NCBI RefSeq assembly: GCF_030816715.1
Contig: NZ_JAUSYH010000001.1
Span: 868,001 to 932,000 of the forward strand
DNA: 64,000 bases
DNA from: Streptomyces achromogenes
Lineage (GTDB): Bacteria > Actinomycetota > Actinomycetes > Streptomycetales > Streptomycetaceae
Direction of reading: 5' to 3'
Position 1 is the stretch's first letter. Every line of letters begins with the position of its first letter. Positions 50,792 through 62,034 of the stretch are shown here, in pieces. Under the pieces are notes generated by a model. That model worked only from the letters and a program-made list of their open reading frames with translations, ran no database searches and had not been told where the DNA came from. The position numbers and the translations under genes were made by a program.

Positions 50792-51517
50792 TCAGGGCCG
50801 GCAGGACGGCCGGACGTTGAGCAGCTCGGTCCGCAGCACGGGCGTGCCGTCGACAGGCGCCGGGTCCTGCGCAGTCGGCTCGATACCACCAGCAGCGATC
50901 TTGTCGAGGGTCTTCAGGCCGGCGGCACCGACGGTGCCGAACACCGTGTAGTTGGGTCGCAGCGCGGAGTCGCCGTAGACGACGAAGAACTGCGAACCGT
51001 TCGTGTTCGGCCCGGCGTTGGCCATCGCCAGCACACCGCGCCCGTAAAGGCGACGGACGCCGGTCGGATCGCTCGGTGCCGGCGGCAGGTCCACCGGCAG
51101 CTCGGCCTTGTACGCGTACCCCGGCCCACCCTCGCCGGTGCCGGTCGGGTCGCCACACTGCAGGACCTTCAGCGTCGGATACGCCGTCAGCCGATGGCAC
51201 ACCGTACGGTCGTAGAACCGGTGCCGCGCCAGGTGCACGAAGCTCTGGACCGTGCATGGCGCCTTCGCCCGGTCCAGACGCAGCGGGAGCGGGCCCTGGC
51301 TGGTCGGGACCGCCATATCGACCGTGCCGTGACCGGGGGTGTGCCGCGGGTCGGGCGGCAGGGGAACCGGCCGCGCCGCCGGCTCGTCCGGGGTCTGGGT
51401 GTACTGGCAAGGACCGTGCGTGGTGCGCGGCGGGGCATCGGAAGCGGAGGCGGGGATGCTACCCGCGGACACGACCAACGCTGCTGCCGCCGATGCGGTC
51501 ATGAGAGCTCGCATCAT
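50792..51517 (-). CDS. Secreted cyclophilin-type peptidyl-prolyl isomerase
   Basis: A 241-residue exported protein. The ATG ATG pair at 51517 begins a signal peptide (MMRALMTASAAAALVVSAGSIPASA), and GGAGG lies nine bases upstream. The cyclophilin core is SFVHLARHRFYDRTVCHRLTAYPTLKVLQCGDPTGTGEGGPGYAYKAELP then GRGVLAMANAGPNTNGSQFFVVYGDSALRPNYTVFGTVGAAGLKTLDKI. The active-site FVVYG/GSQFF segment is intact, though FxR at the start of the catalytic region reads CHRL rather than FHRV. Likely a folding catalyst outside the membrane. Confidence 0.88.
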   Translation of the reverse strand: MMRALMTASAAAALVVSAGSIPASASDAPPRTTHGPCQYTQTPDEPAARPVPLPPDPRHTPGHGTVDMAVPTSQGPLPLRLDRAKAPCTVQSFVHLARHRFYDRTVCHRLTAYPTLKVLQCGDPTGTGEGGPGYAYKAELPVDLPPAPSDPTGVRRLYGRGVLAMANAGPNTNGSQFFVVYGDSALRPNYTVFGTVGAAGLKTLDKIAAGGIEPTAQDPAPVDGTPVLRTELLNVRPSCRP

Positions 51518-51781
51518 CCTGTACACCCTCCAAAAGATCGCCGGATTTCGGAGCGGTCGCAGCTTAGAGCGCGGCCGGGCGGGCGAGAACCCGCCCGCAA
51601 GCCACATCCGCCTCCCAGCTTTCGGCCCGCGGCCGCAGGCCACTTCGCTCCCGGAACCCGGTCGAGCCTTCCGTGTCCGACGAGCTGCGCGATCTTGAGT
51701 GCTTCGGCCTCACGCCCTGAGCGTGCCGATGGCGGCCCATCGACTCCCGGCGACTCACGGCCCGACCCGAGCCCCGAGTCG

Positions 51782-51813
51782 GGTGCGCGGGTGCGCGGGT
51801 GCGCGGGTGCGCG
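51782..51813. repeat. Four tandem copies of GGTGCGCG
   Basis: Four perfect copies of the octamer GGTGCGCG, ending seven bases before the aspartase stop codon (minus-strand gene). The 303 bp around it (51518-51820) holds the cyclophilin promoter region and no other gene. Confidence 0.95.
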
Positions 51814-51820
51814 GGGCATG

Positions 51821-53230
<1,410 letters not shown>

Positions 53231-53345
53231 GGCTGTGCGGACCTTCTCTGGGGGCGGTTTCAGGCATGGCGAACGGGGCGCACCGCAGTCATCGGGGCGT
53301 CAACCGCCACACGAACGTCTCAGGGGGACGCGGTGTCCCGTAACG

Positions 53346-53385
53346 GCGGGGGGCTTCCCGAGACCACTTCGCGGAAAGCCCCCGC
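53346..53385 (-). terminator. Terminator of the long amine-catabolism operon
   Basis: Near-perfect inverted repeat: GCGGGGGGCTTCC (53346-53358) with GGAAAGCCCCCGC (53373-53385), 14-base loop, 24 bp beyond the stop of the FAD oxidoreductase gene and upstream of aspA on the same strand. Confidence 0.75.
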
Positions 53386-53409
53386 AGTGTCACCTAGGTC
53401 GGCAGCGGC

Positions 53410-54693
53410 TCAGCGCAGGCGGTCCTTGGCCTTGTAGTAGGCGCCGCCGAACGGCAGGAACCAGGGGGTGCCGTTGTAGAAGGGGACGGGGACCTTGGGG
53501 AAGCCGAGGCCGCGCAGGGGGTTGGCCTCCGGCCTGCCGTCCATCATCTCGGCGACGGCGCGGCCCATGTAGGTGGCCATCTGGACGCCGTGGCCGCAGT
53601 AGCCCATGGAGTAGTAGAGGCCGTTGACCTCGCCCGCGTGCGGGAGGCGGTCCCAGGAGAAGCCGACCATGCCGCCCCACACGTAGTCGACGCGGACTCC
53701 CTCCAGTTGCGGGAATATCTCCGTCATCTCCTGCTTCAGGATGTCGCCGCTCCTGACGTCGGAGGCGGGGTTGGAGGGGGCGAAGCGGGCCCGGCCGCCG
53801 AAGGCGAGACGGTTGTCGGGGGTGAGGCGGAGGTAGTGGCCGACGTTCTTGGAGTCGACCACCAGGCGGGCGTTGGGAATCAGTTCCTTGGCGCGCGCCT
53901 CACCGAGCGGCTCGGTGACGATGATGAAGCTGCCGACGTTGATCAGCCGCTTGCGGAACCAGGGCAGGGCCTTGTCGGTGTAGGCGTCGGTGGCGGCCAT
54001 GACCTGCTTGGCGCGGATGGTGCCGTGCAGGGTCTCGACGAGGAAGCCGCCGCCGGGAAGGCGGGTGAGGCCCGTGGCCGCGTTGCGTTCGTGGATCTGC
54101 GCGCCGGCGCGTTCGGCGGCCTCGGCCAGGCCGTGGACGTACTTGCCGACGTGCAGGGCGGCGCTGAGCGGGTCGAGCAGGGCGCCGTGGTAGTAGTCCG
54201 AGCCCAGCTCGGCCTTCAGCTCGCTGCGGGTCAGGAGCTGGGTCTCGTGGTCGAAGTTGTCGGCCAGGTCGCGCTGGGTGACCTTCATCGACTCGAAGTG
54301 CTGGGGCTTGAAGGCGACTCCGAGGCGTCCGGCGCGGTTGAAGTCGCAGTCGATCTTCTCGGTGCGGGTGAGTTCCTCAACGACGTCGACCGCCTCGCGG
54401 AACGCGTCGTAGAGCTCGCGGGCGCGCTCCTGGCCGAAGCGCTTGCGGGCCTCGCCGACACCGATGGTGATGCCCTGGGTGCACATGCTGCCGTTGCGCC
54501 CGGAAGCGCCCGAGCCGACCTTGTCCTTCTCGACGAGGACGACCCGGGCGCCCTTGCGGGCGGCGTGGTAGGCGGTGGACAGGCCGGTGAGGCCGCCGCC
54601 GATGACCACCACGTCCGCCTCGTCGGGCAGGTCCTTTCCGGACCGGTCGGGCAGGGCGGGGGCGGTGTCGAGCCAGTAGGGGATCTGCTTCAT
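53410..54693 (-). CDS. FAD-dependent amine oxidoreductase, PuuB-like (DAO family)
   Basis: A 427-residue flavoprotein of the D-amino-acid-oxidase superfamily, closest in look to gamma-glutamylputrescine oxidase PuuB. The FAD-binding loop is DEADVVVIGGGLTGLSTAYHAARKGARVVLVEKDKVGSGASGRNGSMC. The C-terminal part has VDYVWGGMVGFSWDRLPHAGEVNGLYYSMGYCGHGVQMATYMGRAVAEMM, typical of the family. It would oxidise an amine to an aldehyde with release of ammonia and hydrogen peroxide. GAGGA lies about nine bases before the ATG. It is the last gene of the operon. Confidence 0.88.
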   Translation of the reverse strand: MKQIPYWLDTAPALPDRSGKDLPDEADVVVIGGGLTGLSTAYHAARKGARVVLVEKDKVGSGASGRNGSMCTQGITIGVGEARKRFGQERARELYDAFREAVDVVEELTRTEKIDCDFNRAGRLGVAFKPQHFESMKVTQRDLADNFDHETQLLTRSELKAELGSDYYHGALLDPLSAALHVGKYVHGLAEAAERAGAQIHERNAATGLTRLPGGGFLVETLHGTIRAKQVMAATDAYTDKALPWFRKRLINVGSFIIVTEPLGEARAKELIPNARLVVDSKNVGHYLRLTPDNRLAFGGRARFAPSNPASDVRSGDILKQEMTEIFPQLEGVRVDYVWGGMVGFSWDRLPHAGEVNGLYYSMGYCGHGVQMATYMGRAVAEMMDGRPEANPLRGLGFPKVPVPFYNGTPWFLPFGGAYYKAKDRLR

Positions 54694-54743
54694 TGCGTGC
54701 GTCCTCTGTGTTCTCTGTCCTGTGTCGCCGTGTTGCCGTGCTG

Positions 54744-55409
54744 TCAGCAGCCGAGCAGCTTCGGCAGGCCCGACAGGTCGGTCAGCTCGTCGTAGGGCTG
54801 GTAGTCGGCGCTGCCGGGGCGGCCGTAGCGGTTGATCCACACGCGGCGCTTCAGGCCGAGGTCACGGGTGGGGATGTGGTCGTACTCCCAGCCCTGCGCG
54901 GTGTGGATGACCTGGGACGGCTCGACGCCCATGGTCTTGAAGGCGTGCTCGAAGGTCTGCCGGTCCGGCTTGTACGCGCCGGCCTGCTCGGCCGTGATGA
55001 CGTAGTCGAAGTCGACGCCGATGTTCTCGACGTTCCGCGCGATCAGGTTGTCGTCGCTGTTGGTGATGATGGCGATCTCGTACTTGGTCTTCAGCGCGCG
55101 CAGAGCGTCCGGGACCTCCGGGAAGGGGCCGAAGGTGGGGACGGCCTCGACGAGAGCGTCGCCGTCGGACGTGCGGTACTCCAGGCCGTGCAGGCGCATG
55201 GCCATCCGCAGGCTGGAGTGCAGGATCTCGTGGTAGGGGCGGTATGCCTCCAGTACGGCCTGGAAGCGCATGACGCGGAAGTCGTCGAGGAACTCGTCGA
55301 CGTCCAGATTGTCCAGGTCCAGCCGATCGGAGAGGACCTTGAGGGTGGTGGGGCCGAGCTGGAAGTCGACCAGGGTGCCGTAGGCGTCGAAGGTGACGAT
55401 CTCTCGCAT
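54744..55409 (-). CDS. HAD-family hydrolase, haloacid dehalogenase type II-like
   Basis: A 221-residue HAD hydrolase. Motif I is VTFDAYGTLVDF (nucleophile Asp), motif II IAIITNSDDNLIARNVENIG, and the later Lys and acidic motif are in GAYKPDRQTFEHAF and HTAQGWEYDHIPTRDLG. The cap is of the type II dehalogenase kind. The substrate could be a 2-haloacid or a phosphate ester; sequence alone does not decide. GAGG lies nine bases before the ATG at 55409. It is placed between the aldo/keto reductase and the FAD oxidase in the amine operon. Confidence 0.87.
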   Translation of the reverse strand: MREIVTFDAYGTLVDFQLGPTTLKVLSDRLDLDNLDVDEFLDDFRVMRFQAVLEAYRPYHEILHSSLRMAMRLHGLEYRTSDGDALVEAVPTFGPFPEVPDALRALKTKYEIAIITNSDDNLIARNVENIGVDFDYVITAEQAGAYKPDRQTFEHAFKTMGVEPSQVIHTAQGWEYDHIPTRDLGLKRRVWINRYGRPGSADYQPYDELTDLSGLPKLLGC

Positions 55410-55451
55410 GGTGTTCAACCTCGGTTTCCGGTGTTTACAGGGGGAGGGGGG

Positions 55452-56390
55452 TCAGACGATCCGCTCGCCGGGGGTGACGATCGCGTCGAGTGCGGCCAGG
55501 TCGGCCGCGTCGGGGAGCCAGTCGGCCGCCGCCGCGTTGGCGGTGACCTGCTCGGGGGTCATCGCGCCGCAGATGACCGAGCCGACGGCGGGCAGGGCGG
55601 CAAGTCCGCCCACCGCGACCTGGAGGAGGGACAGGCCGCGCACGGTGGCATACGCCGTGAGCGCCTCGACCCGGTCGAGGGCCGCGTCGGTCAGCCAGCC
55701 CTGCCGCCAGGACAGGCGGCTGCCGGGCGGGGGCTGTTCGCCGCGCCGGTACTTGCCGCTGAGCAGGCCGTTGGCCAGCGGGTAGTACGGCAACAGGCCG
55801 ATGCCGTGGCGCAGACAGGCCGGGATCAGGTCCGCCTCGACACTGCGGTCGAGCAGGTGGTAGCGGGCCTGGGTGCTGACGAACGCCTCGGACAGGTCCT
55901 CGGCCGGCAGGTTGGAGCAACCGATGTGGCCGATCTTGCCCTCGTCGACCAGTTCCCGCAGGGCGGTCACCGTCTCGTCGAGCGGGGTGACGCCGTCCGG
56001 CTCGTGGTACTGGAACACGTCGATCCGGTCGGTGCCCAGGCGACGCAGCGAGGCTTCGACGGCGTGGCGGATGTAGCCGCGTGCTCCTCGCGGCCCGTAA
56101 AGGTCGGCATCCCGGCCCATCTCCATGCCGAACTTGGTGGCGAGGACGACCTCGTCGCGGTGCCCCTTGAGGGCAGCCCCGAGGAGGCGTTCACCGTCCC
56201 CGCGCGAGCCGCCCTGGTCGCCGAACCCGCCGTACATGTCGGCCGTGTCGAACAGGGTGACGCCCGCGTCGAGGGCAGCGTGCACGACGGCCTTCGTGCC
56301 GTCCTCGTCGAGACGGGAGCCGAAGTTGTTGCCGCCGACACCCACCACCGAGACGGCCGGCCCGCGTTCACCGAGCGTGCGGTACCTCAT
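55452..56390 (-). CDS. Aldo/keto reductase
   Basis: A 312-residue NAD(P)H-dependent aldo/keto reductase. [24 protein letters not shown], the catalytic Asp-Tyr in [30 protein letters not shown], Lys in [12 protein letters not shown] and His in [18 protein letters not shown] form the expected tetrad. The start overlaps the aldehyde dehydrogenase stop by four bases (ATGA). It could reduce the aldehyde that the adjacent dehydrogenase would otherwise oxidise. Confidence 0.9.
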   Translation of the reverse strand: MRYRTLGERGPAVSVVGVGGNNFGSRLDEDGTKAVVHAALDAGVTLFDTADMYGGFGDQGGSRGDGERLLGAALKGHRDEVVLATKFGMEMGRDADLYGPRGARGYIRHAVEASLRRLGTDRIDVFQYHEPDGVTPLDETVTALRELVDEGKIGHIGCSNLPAEDLSEAFVSTQARYHLLDRSVEADLIPACLRHGIGLLPYYPLANGLLSGKYRRGEQPPPGSRLSWRQGWLTDAALDRVEALTAYATVRGLSLLQVAVGGLAALPAVGSVICGAMTPEQVTANAAAADWLPDAADLAALDAIVTPGERIV

Positions 56391-57841
56391 GTCCGGCTCC
56401 CGAATCCGATGCAGACGTTCTTGGTCAGCGTGTAGCTGGCCAGGGCTTCGAGGCCCTTCTCCCGGCCCCAGCCGCTGTGCTTGTAGCCGCCGAAGGGCAG
56501 CTCGACGCCGGTGCCGACGCCGGTGGCGTTGACGTAGACCTGGCCGGCCCGGATCCCTTCGGCGAGGCGCATCGCCTTGTCGATGTCGCGGGTCCAGACG
56601 TAGGAGGCGAGACCGTACGGACTGTCGTTGGCGATCTCCAGAGCCTGGTCCGCGTGGTCGAAGTCGATGACGGTGATGACGGGGCCGAAGATCTCCTCGC
56701 GGGCGGCACGGGCGTCGTTCGTCAAACCGGTCAGGACGGTCGGCTCCACGTAGTACCCGTCCGCCAGCTCCGGGTCGGAGGGTGCGCCACCGCCCACGCG
56801 GACCGTCGCGCCTTCCTGCCGTGCCAGATCCAGGTAGCCCAGGACCCGGTCGCGTTGCCGGGCGGCGACCAGCGGGCCGACGTCCGGGTCCGTCAGGCCG
56901 GGGCCAACGCGCAGGCCGGCGATCTTCTCGACCAGCCGGTCCAGGAACTCCTCGGCGCCGCGCTGGAGGAGCAGCCTCGTCCCGGCCGAGCACATCTGTC
57001 CGGCGTTGCTGAACGACGCCCCGAGGATCGCGGTCAGCGCCAGGTCGAAGTCGGCGTCGGCGAAGACGACGATCGGCGACTTGCCGCCCAGCTCGGTGAC
57101 CGAGGGCACCACGTTGGCGGCGGCGGCCTGGGCGACCTTGATGCCGGTGGGCACCGAGCCGGTGAAGGTGACCTGGTCGATGTCCGGGTGCCCGGCGAGG
57201 GCCGCCCCGGTCTCGCCGTCGCCGGGGACGACGTTCAGAACGCCCGGCGGAAGGCCGCACTCCAGCGCGATCCGGCCGATCTCCAACGGGGTGATCGGTG
57301 CCTCGGGAGAGGGCTTGAGCACCACCGTGCAGCCCGCGGCCAGTGCGGGGGCGGAACCGCGCGCGGTGTTCTGCAGCGGGTAGTTGAAGGGGATGATCTG
57401 CCCGGAGACGCCGATCGGCTCGCGGACGGTGTAGTCGATCAGACCGGGGCCGAGGGGAATCGTCGTGCCGCCGAGCTTGTCGGCGACGCCCGCGTAGAAC
57501 TCGAAGTATCGGGCGGCGGCCTCGACATCGGCCTTCGCCTGGCTGAGCGGCTTGCCGACGTCCTGGCTCTCCAGGCGGGCCAGGCGTTCGCCCTGGTAGC
57601 GGATGGCCTCGGCGATCCGGTACAGGATCCTGCCCCGGTCGGCAGCGCGCATCCGGGCCCACTCGGGGGAGACGAAGGCCGCGCGTGCCGCCGCCACCGC
57701 CTGGTCCACGTCCGCCGCTCCGGCCAGCGCCACCTGGGCGAAGGCCGTGCCGTCCGACGGGTCGAGGACGGTGAAGGTACGGCCGTCGGCGGCGGGAACC
57801 CGTTCGCCGTCGACGAGGAGCAACCGCGTGTCGCCGCTCAT
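56387..57841 (-). CDS. NAD(P)-dependent aldehyde dehydrogenase
   Basis: A 484-residue aldehyde dehydrogenase. The active site is complete: Asn in [22 protein letters not shown], Glu in [17 protein letters not shown] and catalytic Cys in [16 protein letters not shown]; the C-terminus has [13 protein letters not shown]. Its resemblance is to gamma-aminobutyraldehyde/betaine-aldehyde-type enzymes, in keeping with oxidation of an aminoaldehyde made by the aminotransferase or the FAD oxidase. It overlaps the deacylase stop by four bases. Confidence 0.92.
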   Translation of the reverse strand: MSGDTRLLLVDGERVPAADGRTFTVLDPSDGTAFAQVALAGAADVDQAVAAARAAFVSPEWARMRAADRGRILYRIAEAIRYQGERLARLESQDVGKPLSQAKADVEAAARYFEFYAGVADKLGGTTIPLGPGLIDYTVREPIGVSGQIIPFNYPLQNTARGSAPALAAGCTVVLKPSPEAPITPLEIGRIALECGLPPGVLNVVPGDGETGAALAGHPDIDQVTFTGSVPTGIKVAQAAAANVVPSVTELGGKSPIVVFADADFDLALTAILGASFSNAGQMCSAGTRLLLQRGAEEFLDRLVEKIAGLRVGPGLTDPDVGPLVAARQRDRVLGYLDLARQEGATVRVGGGAPSDPELADGYYVEPTVLTGLTNDARAAREEIFGPVITVIDFDHADQALEIANDSPYGLASYVWTRDIDKAMRLAEGIRAGQVYVNATGVGTGVELPFGGYKHSGWGREKGLEALASYTLTKNVCIGFGSRT

Positions 57842-58791
57842 GGCTGGATCTCTCCCTGCACCTCGCCGAAGATGACGACCTCGTCGCCGGGGCGGACGGT
57901 ACGGATCCGGCGGACCCAGAGCACGATGCCGTCCTGCGGGGCGCGGACCTCCTCCAGCGTGTTGCCGTAGTGGTCCACGATGTGGGCGATCAGGTCGCCT
58001 TCCTTGCACGTCTCCCCCGGCTCGGCGTGTCCCAGGAAGAAGCCGCCGGCGGCGGAACGGGCGAAGGTGCCGGAGGTCGTCGTGTACTTCTCCCGCAGCT
58101 CCGCCTCGCCGTCGATCATCTTCAGCTGCCGCATGATGTTGCGGATCGAACCGATGTGCAGCTCGACGTTGGCCTCGCGGTAGGTGCCACCGCCGGCCTC
58201 GATCGTGATCGCGGGCTTGCCCGCCGCAAGAGTGGGGTGACGGACCGTGCCACCCCACTTGCCGCCCTTCCAGACCAGCTCGTGCCCGGCCGCGAGGGCG
58301 AGGTCGGTGGCCAGTTCCTCGTAGCCGCCCTGAAGGATGACGAGCGGGGCGATCTCCCCGAACGTGCCGCCGGTGTGCAGGTCCACCAAGGCGTCGATGG
58401 CCGGGACGACCTGCTCGACGAAGGTGGCCGCCAGGCGCAGGGAGTACGAGCCGTCCGCGTCACCCGGGAAGATCCGGTTGAGGTTCAGGTAGTCCAGGCC
58501 GCTCGTGCGGGCCGCCGCCTCGAAGGCCGGGGTGTTCATGCAGGGGATGCCGACGAGCGTGCCGCGCAGGGTGGCCGGGTCGACTTCGGCGAGGACGCGC
58601 CGGATGGCCTCCTGGCCGTCGTACTCGTCGCCGTGCACACCCGCGTCCACGCACAGCACCGGGCCGTCCTGGGCGCCGTTGACGACGATCAGCGGAATGC
58701 CGAGCTCCACGCCGTAGCTGCTGATGCCGACCGGGATGAGGCCCTGGGCGCGCTCGCCGGGAGCGACGGTCAGCGGACCGATGGAGTACAT
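57838..58791 (-). CDS. Aspartoacylase/succinylglutamate desuccinylase-like deacylase
   Basis: A 317-residue zinc-dependent amide hydrolase of the AstE/ASPA family. Zinc ligands His53 and Glu56 lie in [14 protein letters not shown] and His139 in [12 protein letters not shown]; a Glu lies in AITIEAGGG. The C-terminal third ([34 protein letters not shown]) is a biotinyl-like barrel found in such proteins. They remove an acyl group from N-acyl amino acids; DoeB of ectoine breakdown belongs to the same family. The ATG at 58791 is chosen over the GTG at 58833 because AAAGGA precedes it. It supports an acylated diamine or diamino acid as operon substrate (inference). Confidence 0.87.
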   Translation of the reverse strand: MYSIGPLTVAPGERAQGLIPVGISSYGVELGIPLIVVNGAQDGPVLCVDAGVHGDEYDGQEAIRRVLAEVDPATLRGTLVGIPCMNTPAFEAAARTSGLDYLNLNRIFPGDADGSYSLRLAATFVEQVVPAIDALVDLHTGGTFGEIAPLVILQGGYEELATDLALAAGHELVWKGGKWGGTVRHPTLAAGKPAITIEAGGGTYREANVELHIGSIRNIMRQLKMIDGEAELREKYTTTSGTFARSAAGGFFLGHAEPGETCKEGDLIAHIVDHYGNTLEEVRAPQDGIVLWVRRIRTVRPGDEVVIFGEVQGEIQP

Positions 58792-58829
58792 GAGGGTGGT
58801 TCCTTTCGCATGCGGGGCGGGTGCGGGTT

Positions 58830-60233
58830 TCACAGGCGGGCTGACGCCTCGGCGAGGGTCTCCGCGAGGATGTCCGCGATTCGGTCGAGGAGGTGCCGGT
58901 CGCTGATCAGCGGGGGCGCGATCTGCACCAGCGGGGCGGAGCGGTTGTAGACGCGGGCCAGGAGTCCGGCCTCGCGCAGCCGACGCGGGATGAGGTCGAC
59001 GATCAGATCGGCGCGGGCCTTGTCGCTGAAGCCGCCGCCGTCGAGGTCGCCGACGAGTTCGCAGGCGTAGAAGAACCCGGCGCCCCGGACGTCACCGACG
59101 ATTCTCAGCTCACCGAGGGAGGCCATGCGCGTCGCGAGGTGGTCCTGGAGACCACGGACGTTGTCCAGGATCCGGTCCCGCTCCATGATCTCCAGGCTGC
59201 GCAGGGCGATGGCCGCGCTCAGCGGGTGCCCGGCGAAGGTGTAGCCGTGGTTGAGGACCGCGCCCGGCTGATTGATGACCTCGACGACGCCGTTGCTCAC
59301 CAGAGTTGCTCCCATGGGCGCGTATCCGGCGGTGATGCCCTTGGCGACGGTGACGATGTCGGGGCGGGCGCCGTAGCGGTCGCCGCCGAACCACTCCCCC
59401 AGCCGCCCGAAGGCGGTGATCACCTCGTCGGCGACGAGGAGGAAGCCGTACCGGTCGGCGAGTGCCCGGAGGCCCTGCCAGTAGCCCTGGGGCGGGGTGA
59501 TGCAGCCGCCGCGGTTCTGCACCGGCTCGGCGATCAGCATCGCGATGCTCTCCGGGCCCTCCGCCAGGATCGCGGACTCCAGTTCGGCGAGCAGACGGGA
59601 GGTGTACACGTCGTCGTCGACGTACTCGGGGGCGAGGCCGAAACGGTTGGTGTTGGACACGAACCGTGTCTCGATCGCGCCCGGCCCGTAAGGTTCGCGC
59701 AGCCCGGGGTCGTCGGTCAGGGAGAGAGCCCCGATGGTCAGCCCGTGGTAGGCGCCACGACGGGAGATCGCCTTCACCCGGCCCGGTTCCCCGCGCAGGG
59801 CGTGGTAGCGGCGGGCGATCTTCCAGGCGGTCTCCACCGCTTCCGCCCCGCCGCCGGAGAAGAACGTGTGCTCGACGTCGACGGGCGCGATCCGCGAGAG
59901 CCGCTCGGCGAGTTCGATGGCGGTGGGGTGCGCGGAGGAGGACCACAGCGGGCTGAAGCACAGCTCGCGCAGCTGCTTGGCCGCCGCCTCCGCGAACTCG
60001 GGGGCGTAGGAGTAGCCGAGCTGGCAGCAGTACAGGCCGGACAGGCCGTCGATGTAGCGCCTGCCGTCTGCGTCGTCGACGTACGGACCCTCGCCGCGCT
60101 GGACGACGAAGAGGTTCTCGCCGTCCTGGCCGAGGGAGCCGTTGGGGGTCATGTTGAGCAGCAGATGTCTGGCCGCGGTGGCGGACAGTTCGCCCGCGGG
60201 TGTGCTGGTGCTGGTGCTGGTGCTGGTGGTCAT
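58830..60233 (-). CDS. Class III (omega-amino acid/polyamine) aminotransferase
   Basis: A 467-residue PLP-dependent class III aminotransferase. Key parts: YVDDADGRRYIDGLSGLYCCQLGY, FFSGGGAEAVETAWKIARRYH, the Asp that holds the pyridine nitrogen in LLVADEVITAFGRLGEW, and the Schiff-base Lys in DIVTVAKGITAGYAPMGA. Members move the terminal amino group of putrescine, beta-alanine, GABA or diaminobutyrate onto pyruvate or 2-oxoglutarate. The N-terminus carries a Thr-Ser repeat (MTTSTSTSTSTPAG). Its start overlaps the permease stop by four bases, so it is tied to transport. Confidence 0.92.
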   Translation of the reverse strand: MTTSTSTSTSTPAGELSATAARHLLLNMTPNGSLGQDGENLFVVQRGEGPYVDDADGRRYIDGLSGLYCCQLGYSYAPEFAEAAAKQLRELCFSPLWSSSAHPTAIELAERLSRIAPVDVEHTFFSGGGAEAVETAWKIARRYHALRGEPGRVKAISRRGAYHGLTIGALSLTDDPGLREPYGPGAIETRFVSNTNRFGLAPEYVDDDVYTSRLLAELESAILAEGPESIAMLIAEPVQNRGGCITPPQGYWQGLRALADRYGFLLVADEVITAFGRLGEWFGGDRYGARPDIVTVAKGITAGYAPMGATLVSNGVVEVINQPGAVLNHGYTFAGHPLSAAIALRSLEIMERDRILDNVRGLQDHLATRMASLGELRIVGDVRGAGFFYACELVGDLDGGGFSDKARADLIVDLIPRRLREAGLLARVYNRSAPLVQIAPPLISDRHLLDRIADILAETLAEASARL

Positions 60234-61099
60234 GATGCGGTCTCACTTCCGGCGGGGAGGCCCAGTCCGGGTTCTGTGGGCAGCAGGCCGTCCTGCTTGC
60301 CGGAGCCGCTGAGCTTGCGGACCACGCCGACCAGGGCGAGGGCCACGACGGCGACGGCGATGAGGATCGCGCTGACGGCGGTCACCGACGGGTCGACGTT
60401 GTACTGAAGGACGTTGAACACCTGCACGGGCAGGGTCACGGTGTCCACGGAGGACAGGAACTGCGAGACGAAGAACTCGTCGAAGCTGGTGATGAAGGAG
60501 AAGATGCCGGCGGCGACCAGGCCGGGCATGGCCAGCGGGAGGGTGATCCGCCGCCAGACGGTCAGCCGGCTCGCGCCCATGCTGGCGGCCGCGTCCTCCA
60601 GCCGTTCGTCGATGCCCTTCAGGGTGGCCATGAGGATCATCACGGCGATCGGTGAGGCCAGCACGGTGTGGCCGAGAGCGATGGCGATCGGGCTGCCGAG
60701 CATCATGGCCGGCTCGAAGAGCAGGAACAGACCGAGGGCGATGACGACCTGGGGGATCACCAGCGGGGCGAGGACCAGGCCGTAGACCGCCGACCGCAGC
60801 GGCAGTTCGCTGCGGACGAGGGCGGTGGCCGCGGTCATCCCCAGGACCAGCGAGAAGACCGTGGTCATGGCCGCCACCAGAGCGCTGAGCGACAGCGCGG
60901 CGGGCCACTTGCTGCCGTCGGCGAACAGTTGCCTGTACCAGCCGAGGGTCCACGCCTCCGGTGGGAAGGAACCGAAGGCGTCCTTGCCGAAGGAGGTGAC
61001 GACGATGACGATGATCGGCAGGGCCAGGAACAGCAGGATCAGCGTGGACAGGACGGCCAGGGTGATGCGTCCGGCCAGCGTGGAACGGAGCTCGATCAT
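60230..61099 (-). CDS. PotC-type ABC transporter permease
   Basis: A 289-residue membrane protein with about six segments and the EAA loop typical of binding-protein-dependent permeases (DAAASMGASRLTVWRRITLPLAMPGLVAAGIFSFITSFDEF). FDEFFVSQFL is characteristic of PotC/YdcV-type spermidine/putrescine permeases. The ATG overlaps the preceding permease stop by four bases. Confidence 0.92.
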   Translation of the reverse strand: MIELRSTLAGRITLAVLSTLILLFLALPIIVIVVTSFGKDAFGSFPPEAWTLGWYRQLFADGSKWPAALSLSALVAAMTTVFSLVLGMTAATALVRSELPLRSAVYGLVLAPLVIPQVVIALGLFLLFEPAMMLGSPIAIALGHTVLASPIAVMILMATLKGIDERLEDAAASMGASRLTVWRRITLPLAMPGLVAAGIFSFITSFDEFFVSQFLSSVDTVTLPVQVFNVLQYNVDPSVTAVSAILIAVAVVALALVGVVRKLSGSGKQDGLLPTEPGLGLPAGSETAS

Positions 61100-62034
61100 G
61101 ACGCCGTACCCCGATTCCGAAGGGCTTCGGCCGCCGACTTCAGCAGCCTGAGCAGCAGCAGTCCGGCGAAGGTGAGGAGGAGCAGGATGATGCCGAGCGC
61201 CGAGGCGCCGTTCCACTGGTTCTGCTTCATGACCTGCTCGTCGATGAGCGAGGCGACCATGGTCTGCTTCTCGCCGCCCATGAGGGCGGGGGTGAGGTAG
61301 TAGCCGAGGCAGAGGATGAAGGACAGCACGCCCGCGTTGACCAGGCCGGGGGCGACCAGGGGGACGTAGACCCGGCGGAAGATGGTGATCCGTCCGGCGC
61401 CCATGCTGGCCGCCGCGGCAAGCAGCCGCCGGTCGATGCCGCGCATGACGGCGTACAGCAGCAGGACGGTGTACGGCAGCATCACGGCGGTGGTGCCGAT
61501 GACGACGCCGATCTCGTTGTAGAGCAACTGGACGGGCGCGCCGGGGACGTGCATGTCCGTCAGGGCGTTGTTCACCACGCCGTTGTCACCGAGCAGGATG
61601 ATCCAGCCGTAGGTGCGCACCAGCGCGCTGATGAAGTGCGGGACGACCACCACGAGCATCGCCAGGCCGGCCCACAGCGGCTTGAGCCGCGAGATGGCCG
61701 AGGCCAGGACGAACCCGACGACCAGCGCGAGCAGGGAGGTCTCGGCGGAGATCCGCAGGGTGGTGAGAAGAATCTCCAGGTTCGCGCCCTGGAAGGCGTC
61801 GGTGTACCAGTGGAGGGTGAAGCCGCCCTCCTCGCCCTTCAGGCTCAGCATCAGGGTGCTGAAGATCGGATAGACGAAGAGGATCAGCAGGTAGACGACG
61901 ACGGGGGTGGCGTTGAGCAGTCCGAAGCGGGTGCGCCGTTCGGACAGCGCGCGGCCCAGGCCGCGCTTGCCCGGGGCGGGTGTGGGTGCGGCGGGCGCCG
62001 GGGTGGGCGCCAGTGCGGTCGCGGCCATCGTCAT
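61096..62034 (-). CDS. PotB-type ABC transporter permease
   Basis: A 312-residue membrane protein. After a Pro/Ala-rich cytoplasmic N-terminus (ALAPTPAPAAPTPAPGKRG) come about six segments, with the EAA loop AAAASMGAGRITIFRRVYVPLVAPGLVNAGVLSFILCLGYYLTPALMGG. Resembles PotB/YdcU. The start overlaps the ATPase stop by four bases (ATGA). Confidence 0.92.
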   Translation of the reverse strand: MTMAATALAPTPAPAAPTPAPGKRGLGRALSERRTRFGLLNATPVVVYLLILFVYPIFSTLMLSLKGEEGGFTLHWYTDAFQGANLEILLTTLRISAETSLLALVVGFVLASAISRLKPLWAGLAMLVVVVPHFISALVRTYGWIILLGDNGVVNNALTDMHVPGAPVQLLYNEIGVVIGTTAVMLPYTVLLLYAVMRGIDRRLLAAAASMGAGRITIFRRVYVPLVAPGLVNAGVLSFILCLGYYLTPALMGGEKQTMVASLIDEQVMKQNQWNGASALGIILLLLTFAGLLLLRLLKSAAEALRNRGTAS

